From: Tetracentron sinense
Lineage: Eukaryota; Streptophyta; Magnoliopsida; Trochodendrales; Trochodendraceae
Length of the DNA: 64,000 nt
NCBI GenBank assembly: GCA_015143295.1
Contig: CM026570.1
Span: 24,993,250-25,057,249, forward strand
Reading direction: 5' to 3'
Shown here: one piece after another, positions 10,270 through 21,413 of the stretch
How the letters are laid out: every line of letters begins with the position of its first letter
Numbering within the stretch: position 1 is the first letter of the stretch
Notes under the pieces: model-generated
The model's database searches: none
What the model saw: only the letters and a program-made list of their open reading frames with translations
Told to the model about the DNA's origin: nothing
Made by a program: the position numbers and the translations under genes

Positions 10270-12328
10270 AACCATGGACCTTAACGGTGTGCCCCAGCTA
10301 CATGAATTCGCGATCCCTGATGGACCTGCCTAAGATCGAGTCTTTTCATTTTTTTGAGTCGCACAGTCCTGTACTCACTTTGCATGCATCAATGAAAAAT
10401 TATTTTTCTAGCATCTTCTTCCTGACATCATGCATATTCATGTTTAGCCATTACACTCTTTTCAGTTGCATGAGCCGACCAATGACTCGCTCTATGATTG
10501 CAACTCTCACAGAAGCAGTAGTCGTAGACGTGGTTTTAACTGAGGTACCAATAACGGAAGAAGCATACAGCACAACCTCCCCTAATAGTCAGTCAGAATC
10601 CATGGCAAAACCTTCCGACCAGCATCAGAGAACCAATGAGATCTTACAGTCACATGAAAGAGACATCACACCATGCAGGCTAAGTTAGACAGTGTTCTGG
10701 AATTCTTGAAGAATCTCATTGGTGTTCGAGTCGATGACTCTCCCATCCGAAACCCTACAGGGGAATCCTCTTAATAGCCTCATCCAGAGCCACATCAGCC
10801 TATCCTCATCATCATCCTTAATCCCGTGCCCGCACCAGGCAGAGGTGAAGCAGAATATGATCAGTATGATGAGTAGCCTAAGGCCTTGCACATCAATCAG
10901 GAGAGGCCATCATCCTCAAATCCGACTTCGTCCCTCAGGGACCAACATGAGGAGATCAAGCAGATGAAAGACGAAATGAGATGCATGAAGGGAGCATCCG
11001 CCAACTCCAGTCTATCTCTTGAAGATCTGACATTTTCATCTGGGGATACCATTCCCCCAGGGTTCAAAGTACCAGACTTTGACAAATATGATGACACAAG
11101 CTGCCTAAAGCAACACCTATAACTGTATCTAGGGGACATGCTCCAACCTAACAAGAACCAGCCTCTACTCATCTTGTATTTTTCGAAGAGTTTGAAGGGA
11201 GCAGCCCTTACTTGGTGGATGTTGGTTGACAAGCAACGAATCAAGACTTGGCAAAATGTCATGGACAGCTTTGTGGAGCAATACTCCTTCAATCAACAAC
11301 TTCGGCCTCAGCGAAGCCAATTGGAGCAGATGTACCAGCGAAACAATGAGTCCTTCCTGGAATATGCTACCCATTGGAGGGAGATGGAAGCAAAGATATC
11401 TACTTCGATCCCCAAGGAGGAGTTGACAAATATATTTATGGGCACTTTGAAGCAGCCTTACTTAACTTTAATGGTAACTCTACCAGTTGTGGACTTTGGC
11501 ACCATTATCAAGACTGGTGCCTGCATCGAGACAACCATCCAGAGCGGTGCCATTCACTCTAGCCTAGGGCTTACTCCTCCAGAACAGCAGCTCCAGCAGG
11601 CAGAAACAGTGGTTCCAAAGACCAGAGAAGAAAGGAAGTGTTCAGATGGTGGTTGCAGCAGCACCTATCCGATTACCGGCACTTACCGCTCAGTCTCAGC
11701 CAATATCCAGAAACACACGACTAATTAGACAAAACCAGGGACAGAATCATCCCCTAGAAACTTCACCCCTCTTCCATACACTTTCAGTCAGTTATAGGAT
11801 TTTTTGACCATACAGGGTCTTCTCACCTTGAGAGGCCCTACCCCTCTCTTACCCCCCGACAAACAGAACAAAAATTACCAAGTCGATCATTACTGTGCCT
11901 TTCATCAAGGCCCGGGTCATGCTACAAACTATTGCATTGGCCTGAAGTGCGTCATCCAGGATCTCCTGGATGATATAAAATTGAACTGGCCCCCGGGAAC
12001 ACCAGTATCAACCAGATACAACAACCAAGTCAATTTCATTGAGTGGGAAGAGCCCGAGGTAAGGCAGCCAAAACCCAGCGTACCAGCAATGGATGATGGC
12101 ATCATCAGACCTTCCTATCAGCCTTCTGTCATAATCCATTTCCCCCAGACAAATATTCAAGCTATCCTACCACTGGTACGGATCCCTTTTCTTGAGCTAG
12201 TCAAAGAACAAATCATCTACACCATCCTTTGCCCTATAAACTGGCCCACGGCCCCAGCTCAAGCCTTTACCTCTTCAAGCCTAATCCGGATCCCTTACAT
12301 CCCAGCTACACCGTTTAACCTCAACTGA
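10270..12328 (+). pseudogene. gag: Tat/Ogre-type gag
   Basis: A likely start is MSRPMTRSM at about 10471. The conserved retrotransposon gag domain spans about 11055-11560: PPGFKVPDFDKYDD, KSLKGAALTWW, FVEQYSFNQQL and TNIFMGTLKQPY are all typical of plant Tat/Ogre gag. A gap in the frame at 11120 and stops at 10773-10778 and 10876 break it. The piece 11804-12328 holds the second conserved block, YCAFHQGPGHATNYCIGLK, the knuckle-like segment of these gags. Proline-rich spacer follows. Gag would form the particle; this copy is not functional. Confidence 0.85.
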
Positions 12329-13135
12329 GTACCCGCTCCTCGCTCTCTCATCCTTGAGAGTGAGAGCATAGCCTCCCTCACCTGATCTGGCCAGGTATAC
12401 CAACCTCTAGTGGCAGAGATGGCAAAGGCAAAAAGAACAGAGAAAGTATGGGTGTCAGACTCAGAGAAAGAAGCAGTGGACTCAGCAGTTCTGCTGAAAA
12501 TTCTAGAAAAGGCAGAAGAGTTCAATATCACGCAACAATTGGGCAAGACTCCAGTACAGATCTCCATCTTGGGTCTTCTCTTGACTTTCGAACATCACCA
12601 GAAGCAGCTGTTCCGGGAATTTAACAATGCCTACATAACACCAGATATCACGCCCGAGAAATTGGGGCATATGGTTGGACAAGTACTTGAATCAAGAATC
12701 ATCTCCTTCACATAAGAGGAAATATCAAACAGTGATAGGGATCATACCCGGGCTCTTTACATCGCAATACAATGCATGGACAAAACTTTATCATCAGTGC
12801 TAATCGACAATGGCTCCAGCCTAAACGTCTGCACTTTATCTACACTGTAAGACCTGGGTCTAGATCTCAGTCAAGTAAAGAAAAGTCCCATGACCATCAG
12901 GGCTTTTGATAACTCAACCAGGCAGAATCTGGGTGACATCGACTTAACCATCGGGGTCGGTCCTGCTCAGTTCACTACCAACTTTCAAATTGTGAATGTG
13001 TCGGCATCGTTCACCTTGCTCATTGGGAGGCCATGGATCCACAAGGCCAGAGCCATTCCCTCCTCTCTCCATCAGATAATCAAATTCATTCAAGATGACC
13101 ACTTGGTCGTGATTTCACCAGAGGAGTAAGCAAGT
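12329..13135 (+). pseudogene. pol: Tat/Ogre-type aspartic protease region
   Basis: A lysine/glutamate-rich linker (12410-12715) precedes the protease. The active-site motif reads VLIDNGSSLNVC at about 12797-12832, with the DNGS variant usual in this lineage. The flap/core follows in 12890-13129, including FTLLIGRPWIHKARAIPSSL, the ILGRPW-type signature. Stops at 12715 and 12847 break the frame. It would process gag-pol. Confidence 0.8.
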
Positions 13136-13760
13136 TCCTTCGGGGACATCTAGGAGCTGGGGCAAGGCGTAGCCTTCATGACAGACCAGTTTGAGTAGGT
13201 CAGTTCTATTGCTCAGATAGAAGAATGAAGCAGTGAAGCAGTACCGCCGTTTGTCAGGGTGATGGCCATAATGAACTACCAGCCGAGGTTAGGCCTGGGA
13301 GCTAGAAACCAGGAAATGAAGAAGAGATATGCACCTCCTCGCTACACATCGCCATTCGGATTTGGGTACAAGCCCAAGTTCAAGGACTATCTCTCAAAGC
13401 TCATAAAGAAGAACAGCCGGTCGGCGAAACCAGAACCCGACCCCACATCTCTGTAACCTTCCCGGTAGGGACATTCGAATCATACCCTGATACCCTTCTT
13501 ACACCAGTTGCCAAAATTTGAAACCCCCAGCCCAGTGACGAGTCTTCAGGGATTCCAGATCCAAAAGTATTCAGCATGACACAGATGTTCGATGAGCTGA
13601 CTATCGAAGATACTGCAGAAACAAAAGATTCAACAGGAGAGCAGCTCTACACCCTCTCTAACAGTGCTGAGGCATCTTCCAGTCGCCGACCATTAATCCC
13701 ATTGTGGACCAAGGCTCTGACCATCGAGGTCATCCAGGGCCGAGACAAGCAAAGTACATG
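13136..13760 (+). pseudogene. Tat/Ogre G-patch-like segment and linker
   Basis: The stretch 13259-13456 contains NYQPRLGLGARNQ and FGFGYKPKF, the glycine-spaced pattern of the G-patch-like segment between protease and reverse transcriptase in Tat/Ogre elements. A serine- and acid-rich linker follows (13576-13760). No catalytic role is known; G-patch domains in general contact RNA or RNA helicases. Confidence 0.55.
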
Positions 13761-14090
13761 ACAGGTTGGTTCGATCAAGCAGTGACCGAAGCACCATTCT
13801 TCTCCTCCTTCTATCTTCTCTTTTGCTCCCATTACAAAATCCAAATGTTGGCCACTATCGGCCTCTTTTTGTTGAGTCAGCATTTTGTAAACAACAATCA
13901 CTTGTTTTATCAATAGAAAATCTGATATTTTGACTCAAAACATATTTTGCACAAAGCATTTCATTGGGCTGATGACGAAATCAAATAGACTTTTCTCTTG
14001 AAAGGCTAGTGTCCTGAAGCCACCAAAAAAATAATAAAAACATGCTAAACTAAGTTGAATGATTTGCCAGAAAATCGCCAGTACTAAGGC
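13761..14090 (+). other. AT-rich spacer between protease and RT; possible intron position
   Basis: The coding signature stops and the sequence becomes AT-rich with pyrimidine runs. Coding sense resumes near 14090 (IIELSEVEYDSEQEEEL). Ogre elements are known to carry an intron between protease and reverse transcriptase, and this spacer is in that place. I cannot assign splice sites with confidence because the copy is decayed. Confidence 0.35.
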
Positions 14091-15134
14091 TACACCGAAA
14101 CCATCATTGAACTTTCAGAAGTTGAGTATGACTCAGAGCAGGAAGAGGAACTGCCTTAAGAGATTTTAGACCTCCTAGAGCACCGTGAAGGGATACTACA
14201 GTCTAACATTGAGTACACTGAGACCATAAACCTTGGATTCGAAGACAACCCCCAACTCTTCAAGATTAGCACAACCATGATCCCACAGTAGAGGACATAC
14301 ATGATCAGCTTTCTGAAGAGCTACTATGACGTCTTCACCTAGTCATATGGAGACATGCCCGGCCTGGACCCAACATTGGAGGTACACAAACTGCCCCTGA
14401 ACCCAAAGATGAGATAAATTAAGCAGAAACTGAGACGAATGGTCGCAGAAGGTCAAGGAAGAGATAGAGAAGCAGATTAAAATAGGCTTCTTGGCGATAG
14501 CAACCTACCCTGAGTGGTTAGCCAACATCGTACCGATACCCAAGAATAATGGCAAGGTCCGAATGTGTATCGACTACTACAATCTGAACAAGGCAAGCCT
14601 AAAGATAACTTCCCTCTCCCGTATATCGGCATCCTGTCGACAATACAGCGGGGCATGAGACACTTTCATTCATGGATGGTTTCTCTGGGTACAACCAGAT
14701 CAGAACAGCAGAAGAAGACATGGAAAAAACCTCCTTCATCACACCTTGGGGCACGTTCTGCTACAAGATAATGCCCTTAGGACTCAAGAATGCAGGGGCA
14801 ACCTACCAGAGGGCTATGACAGCATTATTCTATGACATGATCCACAAGTCAGCTGAAATCTATGTGGATGATATGATAGTCAAATCGCCTACTGCCAGGC
14901 AGTACTCTGAAGACCAGAAAAGACCGTGTGACAGACTCAGAGAGTTCGGCCTAAGACTGAATCCGGCCAAATGTATCTTTGAAGCCTCATTAGGAAAACT
15001 CTTTGGTTTCATAGTCAGCAAAAGAGGCATCGAGATCGATCCAGCCAAGGCCATCATCGAAATGCCAACTCCCCAAACTGAAAAGGAAATCTGTGGATTC
15101 TTGGACAGAATTCAGTACATCAGTCAATTCATCT
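14091..15134 (+). pseudogene. pol: Tat/Ogre-type reverse transcriptase
   Basis: The acidic lead-in (about 14090-14260) is followed by the RT: NIVPIPKNNGKVRMCIDY (14525-14578), MDGFSGYNQIRTAEEDMEK (14672-14728), TPWGTFCYKIMPLGLKNAG, and the catalytic box EIYVDDMIVKSPT (14856-14894). IQYISQFIS at 15106-15132 is the usual end of the RT thumb. Recognisable sequence stops there. RNase H and integrase are missing because LTR-B is joined on. Several stops (14158, 14289, 14340, 14415) and frame changes make it dead. Confidence 0.9.
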
Positions 15135-15145
15135 CATGTCTTGGA

Positions 15146-15330
15146 AACAAATACTAGTACTCGTACCTGGTCTTAGTACACTAGTATCATTTCATGCTTG
15201 TCATTTTACTTTGAGACAAATGCTAATACCCATACCTAGTCTTAGTATACTAGCATCCTATCATACTTGTTGGGGAATAGATGTTAGTGCCCGTACCTGG
15301 TTTTAGTACACTAACATCCTTCCATGTTTC
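15146..15330 (-). repeat. Three hairpin-like repeats in LTR-B
   Basis: Three units (about 15151-15188, 15221-15255 and 15287-15319) share a loop with CGTACCTGGTCTTAGTA, allowing a few changes. Each is bounded by an inverted repeat whose arms differ from unit to unit: ATACTAGT/ACTAGTAT, ATGCTA/TAGCAT, and GATGTTAGTG/CACTAACATC. Pairing is kept while sequence drifts. See the findings. Confidence 0.75.
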
Positions 15331-15355
15331 TTGATTCTTGCTTGTCATGTTTTCT

Positions 15356-15475
15356 TGTGAGTCAAGTATGACATATCCTAGGGATATGCCCTACCCATAA
15401 CATTCATGCTTGTTTGCTTGAGAGCCAGGTATGACATATTCTAGGGATATGCCCTACCCTTGACATTCATGCTTG
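15356..15475 (-). repeat. Two tandem units with an imperfect inverted repeat (LTR-B)
   Basis: Two units, about 64 bp apart, each read GACATATYCTAGGGATATGC followed by CCTACCC. They match the module in LTR-A near 7970-8125. The arms CATATCC and GGATATG form an imperfect inverted repeat. Confidence 0.75.
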
Positions 15476-16582
15476 TTTCACAATTCACATTTCTTGTTCT
15501 TGGATTTTCTTTTCATATACTTATACATAAAAACTTGATTCATGCATGCATGTGTATTTGTGTGTGACCCTAGGTGATATCATGTTGACATGGGACAATA
15601 AAGTAAAATATAGTATTTCAATTCCTTCAATAATCGTGTTGACACGAAATAATAAAGCATAATATGACATTTCTTATAATTACATAGACATGGGGAATTT
15701 AATGAAAACATATAAAGCAATTGATCCAATTTACGAACTTATTAATGAGTACACGCGATTTGAAGGAATATATATTGCATTTGATTATAATTACCCAATC
15801 TGGAAAAATCCCTAAATCCTAGCATCAAAATCTTGAGTTGGATTTTCATACATGCATTTCATCAAACACCTTGCTTGCAACATTTCTTCAACTTTTATTC
15901 ATGTTTTCTTAGTCTTAGATTCACAAATTCATTCATTCATGCATTTTATCAAACATGTGGTGTTCAATCTTTTTAAAATCATTTATGCATATTTTCTTGT
16001 TCCAACATTTCATCAACACTTGGGTGTATTTGTTATTAGTACAATGCCCTTCCACCAGTTTCATCACACACATTCCTCACAACCATATGGCATCCAAGTG
16101 CCTCAACACCCATTCATCCCACACATCCTTTAACATTTCATTATTCTTATAAAATTTTAGGAAAATCCTTGGTTTAAGATAATACTTGGAATATAAAAGC
16201 TCAAATCATCATCATTTAAAAGAAAAACCTAGGTTATTACTAAGGTCAACTAGAAGGGTGTAATAACCTTGAGATCAAGACTTGATCATGAAGAAAAATC
16301 TTGGATTAGAAACCCCAATGGTAGATGAGAACCCTTTCTTGAAGAATGCTTGATTGGGGAAGATCAAACCCTCTTCTCCTCTTGATCTTGGATGAAATCC
16401 TCTTTGATTTGGAAAATCCCACTTGATTTGGAAGAGGATTCAACCTTGAAATGGTGAGAGGGATCTTCCCTTGATCTTCTTCATCTTTACTCCATAACCC
16501 CCAATCTTCTTTCTCTTCCTCTCTCAATCTCCCCTTTCACTCTCTCTAGGTTTTGGGTAAGCAAAATCCCCAATGGGTTGTC

Positions 16583-16590
16583 TATTTATA
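16583..16590 (-). promoter_or_regulatory. TATA box of LTR-B
   Basis: Minus strand reads TATAAATA. It is 57 bp downstream, in element sense, of the nearest palindrome at 16648, nearly the spacing seen in LTR-A and the Tekay LTR. Confidence 0.65.
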
Positions 16591-16647
16591 GACAAGGGGG
16601 TTAAAAACCCTTATTTTCGTATCTTTAAAAAAACAAAATCATGTTCT

Positions 16648-16752
16648 GACGATTGATCGTCAGTCTGGACGATTGATCATCCACGTTCCTGAATGTTATC
16701 AAGATTTCTAGGTTACTGATGATCGATCGTCTTCTTGGGACGATCGATCGTC
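16648..16752 (-). repeat. Palindrome array B (GACGATCGATCGTC type), 2 pairs
   Basis: Palindrome-like 14-mers start at 16648, 16668, 16718 and 16739. The pairs are 70 bp apart and members of a pair are 20-21 bp apart. The copy at 16739 is perfect. This is the same motif and geometry as array A, with two rather than four units. Confidence 0.85.
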
Positions 16753-17609
16753 CAAATCCTGAGAACTACCCAGAATTTTTCCTTTTCGTATTTTGACCAT
16801 AACTTTGACTCGGTCATTGGATTTTGACGATTTAACTTGTGTTGGACTCTTCTTCGAAAGGGGAACAACTTTCATATTTTATAAAACTCCTAATTCTTCA
16901 TTATTTATGGCCCAAAGTGGCCATAAAGGTGACTAGGTCAGGAATTTCAGCAGAAAAATTATGGAAAAGTCACATTTGACTTGTCTTAGACTCAAAATAT
17001 GAAAAAACATTAAATATGAACCTCGAAGAGGATTCCAATATGGTTCTAATGGTTCAAGAATCACTTGATTTTGATAAGAGGTGAGAAAACTAGACTTCTC
17101 TTAAGTTGATGTTTTGTAGAGGCTTCCCTCTTTTAAACATCTAGAACATTTTCCATCTTTTGTTTTCAACATCCATAACCTAGGAAACATTCCTAAGACC
17201 TTCATACACATTAACATAAATTGTTCATACAAAGCTTGAAAACCCCATCTCCCATTTTCATTGAGAATCTTTCAAGACTATACCTTAGGCATCAAGCCGT
17301 AGATACTATTCATGACACTATTTACTACCCTTTTCATATGAACAGTGATCGTGAGATCCGGGGTTCTACATGAAGTCAAATGCTTCATTTGCCAATGTGA
17401 TTTAACAGGGAGATCACTCTTGTATAGTGAATGGATTTTGTCCTCAGGGGTAGAGTATGACGTTAAGCAGATTTATCCTGTTGTGACATTGATAAAGTTG
17501 GGTTTTGATCCTTGCGGTGTGCGGAGTTGGGCTGTACTTGGAGTCAGGGACCTGGGGTTGCTTTATCAATAAGATTCTGCTCTGTCTTAATCTAGGGGTA
17601 CTTCTGTTG

Positions 17610-18110
17610 AGTGTTTTCAACTTATCATTTTTTTGCCCTTGGAATGACAAACTCTGGGGTCACATAATTTTTGCGCAATGAGGTCATTTTCGGTTTTCAC
17701 TCATGCCTGCGAAGTTGATAAATATTATTCATTTTTTGCCCCTGGGCTCAAGACCAGGACTGGGGTTTGCGTAATTTTTGTGTACTAGTGTCATTTTTGG
17801 TTTTCACTGGGTCCGCGATGTATTTGAATGGAACCAAGGACGTTGGGACGAGATTCTTCTCAGGGATGCTTCTATCAGGTGCTCGCTGCTTTCAACTTTT
17901 CCCTTTTTGCCTTTAGAATGACCAATTCTGGGGTAGTATAACTTTTACACAATGAGACTGTTTCCAGTTTTCACTCATGCATGCGAATTTGATAAATATT
18001 CTTCCTTTTTTTTCCCTGGTCTCGAGAATAGGTCTGGGGTTCGCGTAATTTTTGCGCACCAATACCATTTCTAGTTTTCACTAGGCCCGCAATGGATTTG
18101 AATGGGGTTA
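17610..18110. repeat. Diverged tandem duplication, two ~275-bp units
   Basis: Unit 1 (about 17610-17845) and unit 2 (about 17885-18110) share TGCCYTTRGAATGAC, TTCACTCATGC, GATAAATATT and GTAATTTTTG phrases in the same order. Each unit itself has two related halves (each with a TGGGGT...TAATTTTTG...TTTTCACT pattern), so the array is effectively fourfold. Confidence 0.7.
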
Positions 18111-18447
18111 TGCTCAAGTCATTGCCTTAGATGTCGGTATCTCGCTTTTTGATGCTTGTCTGATAATATTCCTACACTCTTAGTCTCTAGGGGATCTAGG
18201 AGGACTTGTCGGTAGGATAAAATGTAGGCTAAGGGGACCGAAGTTTGGGACACCCTGAGGATTGCTGTATTTTGGAACACCTCTTGAATTTGTTGCTTGA
18301 ATTTTGACCGGACTTTTTTCTTTTGACTTAGCCCTGCTTTTTTATTTGGCCCTGCTTTTGAGTTGGGCCTTCCTTTTTTTTTTTTTGTATTTGGCCATGC
18401 CCCTTTTTTTTTTATCTGGTCTTGCTCTTGATGAGGCCAATTTTTGG

Positions 18448-18516
18448 GCTCAATTGATTGAGCGCTTTTGCTTTTCCTCTAGGTGAGGCTGAATTTTCTG
18501 GCTCAACTGATTGAGC
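18448..18516. repeat. Pair of imperfect palindromes GCTCAAYTGATTGAGC
   Basis: Two 16-mers begin at 18448 and 18501. Arms GCTCAA and TTGAGC pair perfectly around a 4-bp centre. They recall the LTR palindrome arrays in design but are 53 bp apart, and I see no convincing TATA box beside them. Confidence 0.6.
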
Positions 18517-19859
18517 ATTTTGACCGCACCTGATTTTCAAGTTGCCTATGTACCATTTGCAAGATCAGGTCATGACGTAGTTCAAAATGGTGTTACGGAT
18601 GACGAGGGATGGTGTCCCATTGAAGTTGTTTGTGAAAGAGAGGTTATTCGGCTCAAAGGGATAACTAGCGAATTTCACTTTGATTTGACTGGGGGTTAGA
18701 TAGTTCTGGTGGGGATGAGGTGTCAAGGATGGCCTCATGACCTTTCCCAAAGCGACTATGAGTGCAAGCATTATCAGACAAGACCCTAGGCGCCATACTT
18801 TGACTTTGTCCGTTTTGATTGGCTCGGGCTTCTAGTGAATTGATCGAGACTGCCTCTAGCATCGGATGCTTAATGATACTTCTATGAAGGGGAGACACTT
18901 TGCACCAGTTTGTTGATCTGTGCAGCTGGTCTGCTTCTGGTCTGAGTCTCCTACAGCTGAATGGTCTTGCTCCCCGGCTTAGGCAAAAGACTCTTTGGTG
19001 ATTGCTCTGTCGTACTCTGGATTTCTTTAATTTGAATCTGGATAAGACAAGATGCCACCCGCTCACGTACTAATGAGGGCGATGTGGTGACGGTGCTTTA
19101 GCCTGCATTATGGATAGTTTCGAATCTCATAATCCTGGAGAGAGCTTTGCCCCTCTATGTCCGTATTTCAAAATTTGATTAAATATGGAGATTATGCCAG
19201 TTGATCGAAAATGGGCTTGCCCCTTGCTCTTAATTGTCCTCTGCCCATGGCGTAGCGAGGTTCCAATTTTTGCACACTTGGGATCGTTACCCAGTTCTGT
19301 CATGAATTCTGCTTTTCGTCATATTCTGGCCCCGAGTATTGCGAGTTTGAATGTTTATTTGAATGATCTCTGTTTGAACCAGTAAGCTTAGTCAGCACTC
19401 TGTTATTAGGAAGAGAGATACTTTTGGATTTTTGAGCGGCTTCAGATTACTAGCCCTCTTGAGAAGTGCTAGGTCATGCTTTTATTAGCCGGTTTTTGGC
19501 ACAAAGGAAAGATGAGACTCTGGGAAGTATGGTTGCACTGGATCGAAGATTGGAACATGATTCTATAGGAGTACTACAGTCTGGATACGTACATGGGCCA
19601 CTGTGACCAACTCTTGTGGAAAAGAGAAACCTAACTGGCTTGGCTTTGATCAACCTTGTTCAGTATTTTGCTCTGGATTGCTTCTGGGCTTGATGCTTAG
19701 ACAATGCGAGTACTGGATGCATAGAGCAAATCACTACCGGGGTAAGACAGGCTAATGAATACGCTGGTGGAGACCCGTGAATGAGGTGACTTCTTATGTG
19801 AGACTCAAAAATGAAAAAGCACTTGCCTCTAAGTGGCTCCCTTCATGGACTGGGGTAGA

Positions 19860-20500
19860 CTGGACTCTACGAGTGCATGGATGGTGCAGGTGCAGTGGAC
19901 TGGTAGTGCAAATGTAGAAGGTGCAAGTGTCAATGTACTGTAGTGCAATCTGACTGATGCAAGTGCAAATGCATGGTGGTGCAGGTACATGGACAATGTA
20001 GTGCGAGTGCCTGGGTGAAAGAAGTATCATGTAATGGCGGTGGTACTTGGACTAGAGTAGAATGGACTCTACAAATGCAGTGCATGGTTGATACAAATGC
20101 AGTGTACTGGTGGTGCAAATGCCTAGGTAGTGTAAGTGCAGTGGAACTGAGTGACAGTTGCCTTGATGGCATGTGCAAGCACTGAATGACGCAAGTGCAG
20201 GGCGGATGTAGTGCAAGTGTGAAAATGTAGTGCGGTGTACTGATGGTACAAGTGTAAGTGCATGGTGGTGCAGGTGCATGGAAAATGCAGTACAATGGTG
20301 GTGCAAGTGCTAGATGATGTATTGCAAAGGCACTGTAATGCCGAAGGAGGCATGTAGTGTAAGTGTTGTGCACACATGAAACGAGGGTAGTGACTGTAGG
20401 TAATAGACAGTGCAATGAGAGTACTTAGTGTAATGGAATTGCAGTGGCAACTTGTGAATATGTAGTGTAGTGATGGAGTAGTCCCATGATGGTGATGAGG
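19860..20500. repeat. Low-complexity array of GTGCAAGTGCAGTGG-like units
   Basis: GTGCAAGTG, GTGCAGTG, GGTGGTGCA and ATGGTGGTG are repeated many times with drift. Long frames appear on the minus strand (for example 19930-20415 and 20123-20512, rich in His, Cys, Thr and Leu), but they result from the repeat and not from a gene. Confidence 0.8.
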
Positions 20501-20518
20501 AGATCTTTCCAAAATCTT

Positions 20519-21413
20519 GATTGAACTCTGAATTCAGAAATTTAAAATTTGGATTTGGAATTGGAATTTAAATTAAATCTTATCTTGAATTTGTATTGGA
20601 ATTTGAAATTGAAATTTGAGTTGAATTTGAATTGAATATGATTTTCAGTTTGATTTTTGAATTTTGGATTATGAAATGAATTTAGAATTTGAAATCTGGG
20701 TTGAGTTTTAATTGAATTTGAATTTTAGTTTGGTTTTTGAATTTTGAATTTGGAGTTTGAATTAAATTTGAATTTTGAATTTTGAAATGAATTTGGAATT
20801 TGAATTGAATTTCAAATCTGAGTTGAATTTGAGTATGTTATTTGACTTGAATTTGAATTTTGAATTTTAAAATTTGGAATGAATTTGAATTTAATTTAAG
20901 TTTGAATTTGGAATTTTAAAATGAATTTGAACTTTGATTTTGAATTTGAATTTGAATTTGAATTTTGTATTTTGCATTTTAAAATGAATTGGAACTTGAA
21001 TTGAATTTGACTTTGAATTTGAATTGAAATTTGCAATTTGAATTTTAAAATAAATTTGAACATTTATTTTGAATTTAAATTTGCATTTTGAATTTGGGTT
21101 GGATTTGAATTTGAACTTGAGTTGAATTTGACATTGAATTTGAAATTTGAAATTGAAATGTTATTGAATTTAAAATTTGAATTTGAAACTTGAGTTGAAT
21201 GTTATTTGAATTGAATTTGAATTTGGAATGTTAAAGAATTTGAATTTGGAATGTTATTGAATTTAAAATTTGGATTTGAAACTTGAGTTTAATGTTATTT
21301 GAATTAAATTTAGATTAAATTTGAACTGAATGTAATATGAATTTAGAATTTGAATTGAATTTGAATATGATTATTGAATTTTAACTTTGGAGTTTGAATT
21401 GAATTTGAAAGGG
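20519..21413. repeat. Degenerate (GAATTT)n satellite-like block
   Basis: About 0.9 kb is built almost wholly of GAATTTGAATTT-type hexamers with insertions such as GAAATTTGAA and GAATGTTATTT. Longer sub-units (for example TTTGAATTTGGAATGTTA near 21220 and 21245) indicate local higher-order duplication. Confidence 0.9.

Larger units (their letters stand above)
15135..17370 (-). repeat. LTR-B: minus-strand Tekay-like LTR, truncated
   Basis: On the minus strand the LTR starts at 17370 with TGTAGAACCCCGGATC, close to the Tekay LTR start TGTAGAGACCCGAATC. It then shows the same modules: a TTTTGAC segment (about 16800-16990), a palindrome array, a TATA box, a leader with a run of ATG-poor CT-rich sequence, tandem repeats. 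The other end is lost at about 15135, where it abuts Tat/Ogre RT. It is a relative, not a copy, of LTR-A. Confidence 0.7.
17371..19859. other. Noncoding stretch, probably retroelement LTR or UTR
   Basis: No frame here carries a recognisable domain. T-rich runs are common (for example 18330-18420). It holds the tandem duplication at 17610-18110 and a pair of inverted repeats near 18448 and 18501. Its position after Tat/Ogre pol and before Tat/Ogre-like LTR sequence (21414 on) suggests it belongs to the same element, but I cannot prove this. Confidence 0.4.

Noticed and set aside
18665..19066. 133-codon minus-strand frame
   Set aside because: No recognisable domain, no support from neighbours, in noncoding retroelement DNA.
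19930..20512. Overlapping minus-strand frames of 129-161 codons rich in His, Cys and Thr
   Set aside because: They come from the GTGCAA low-complexity array; several frames of the same stretch are open and none shows a domain.
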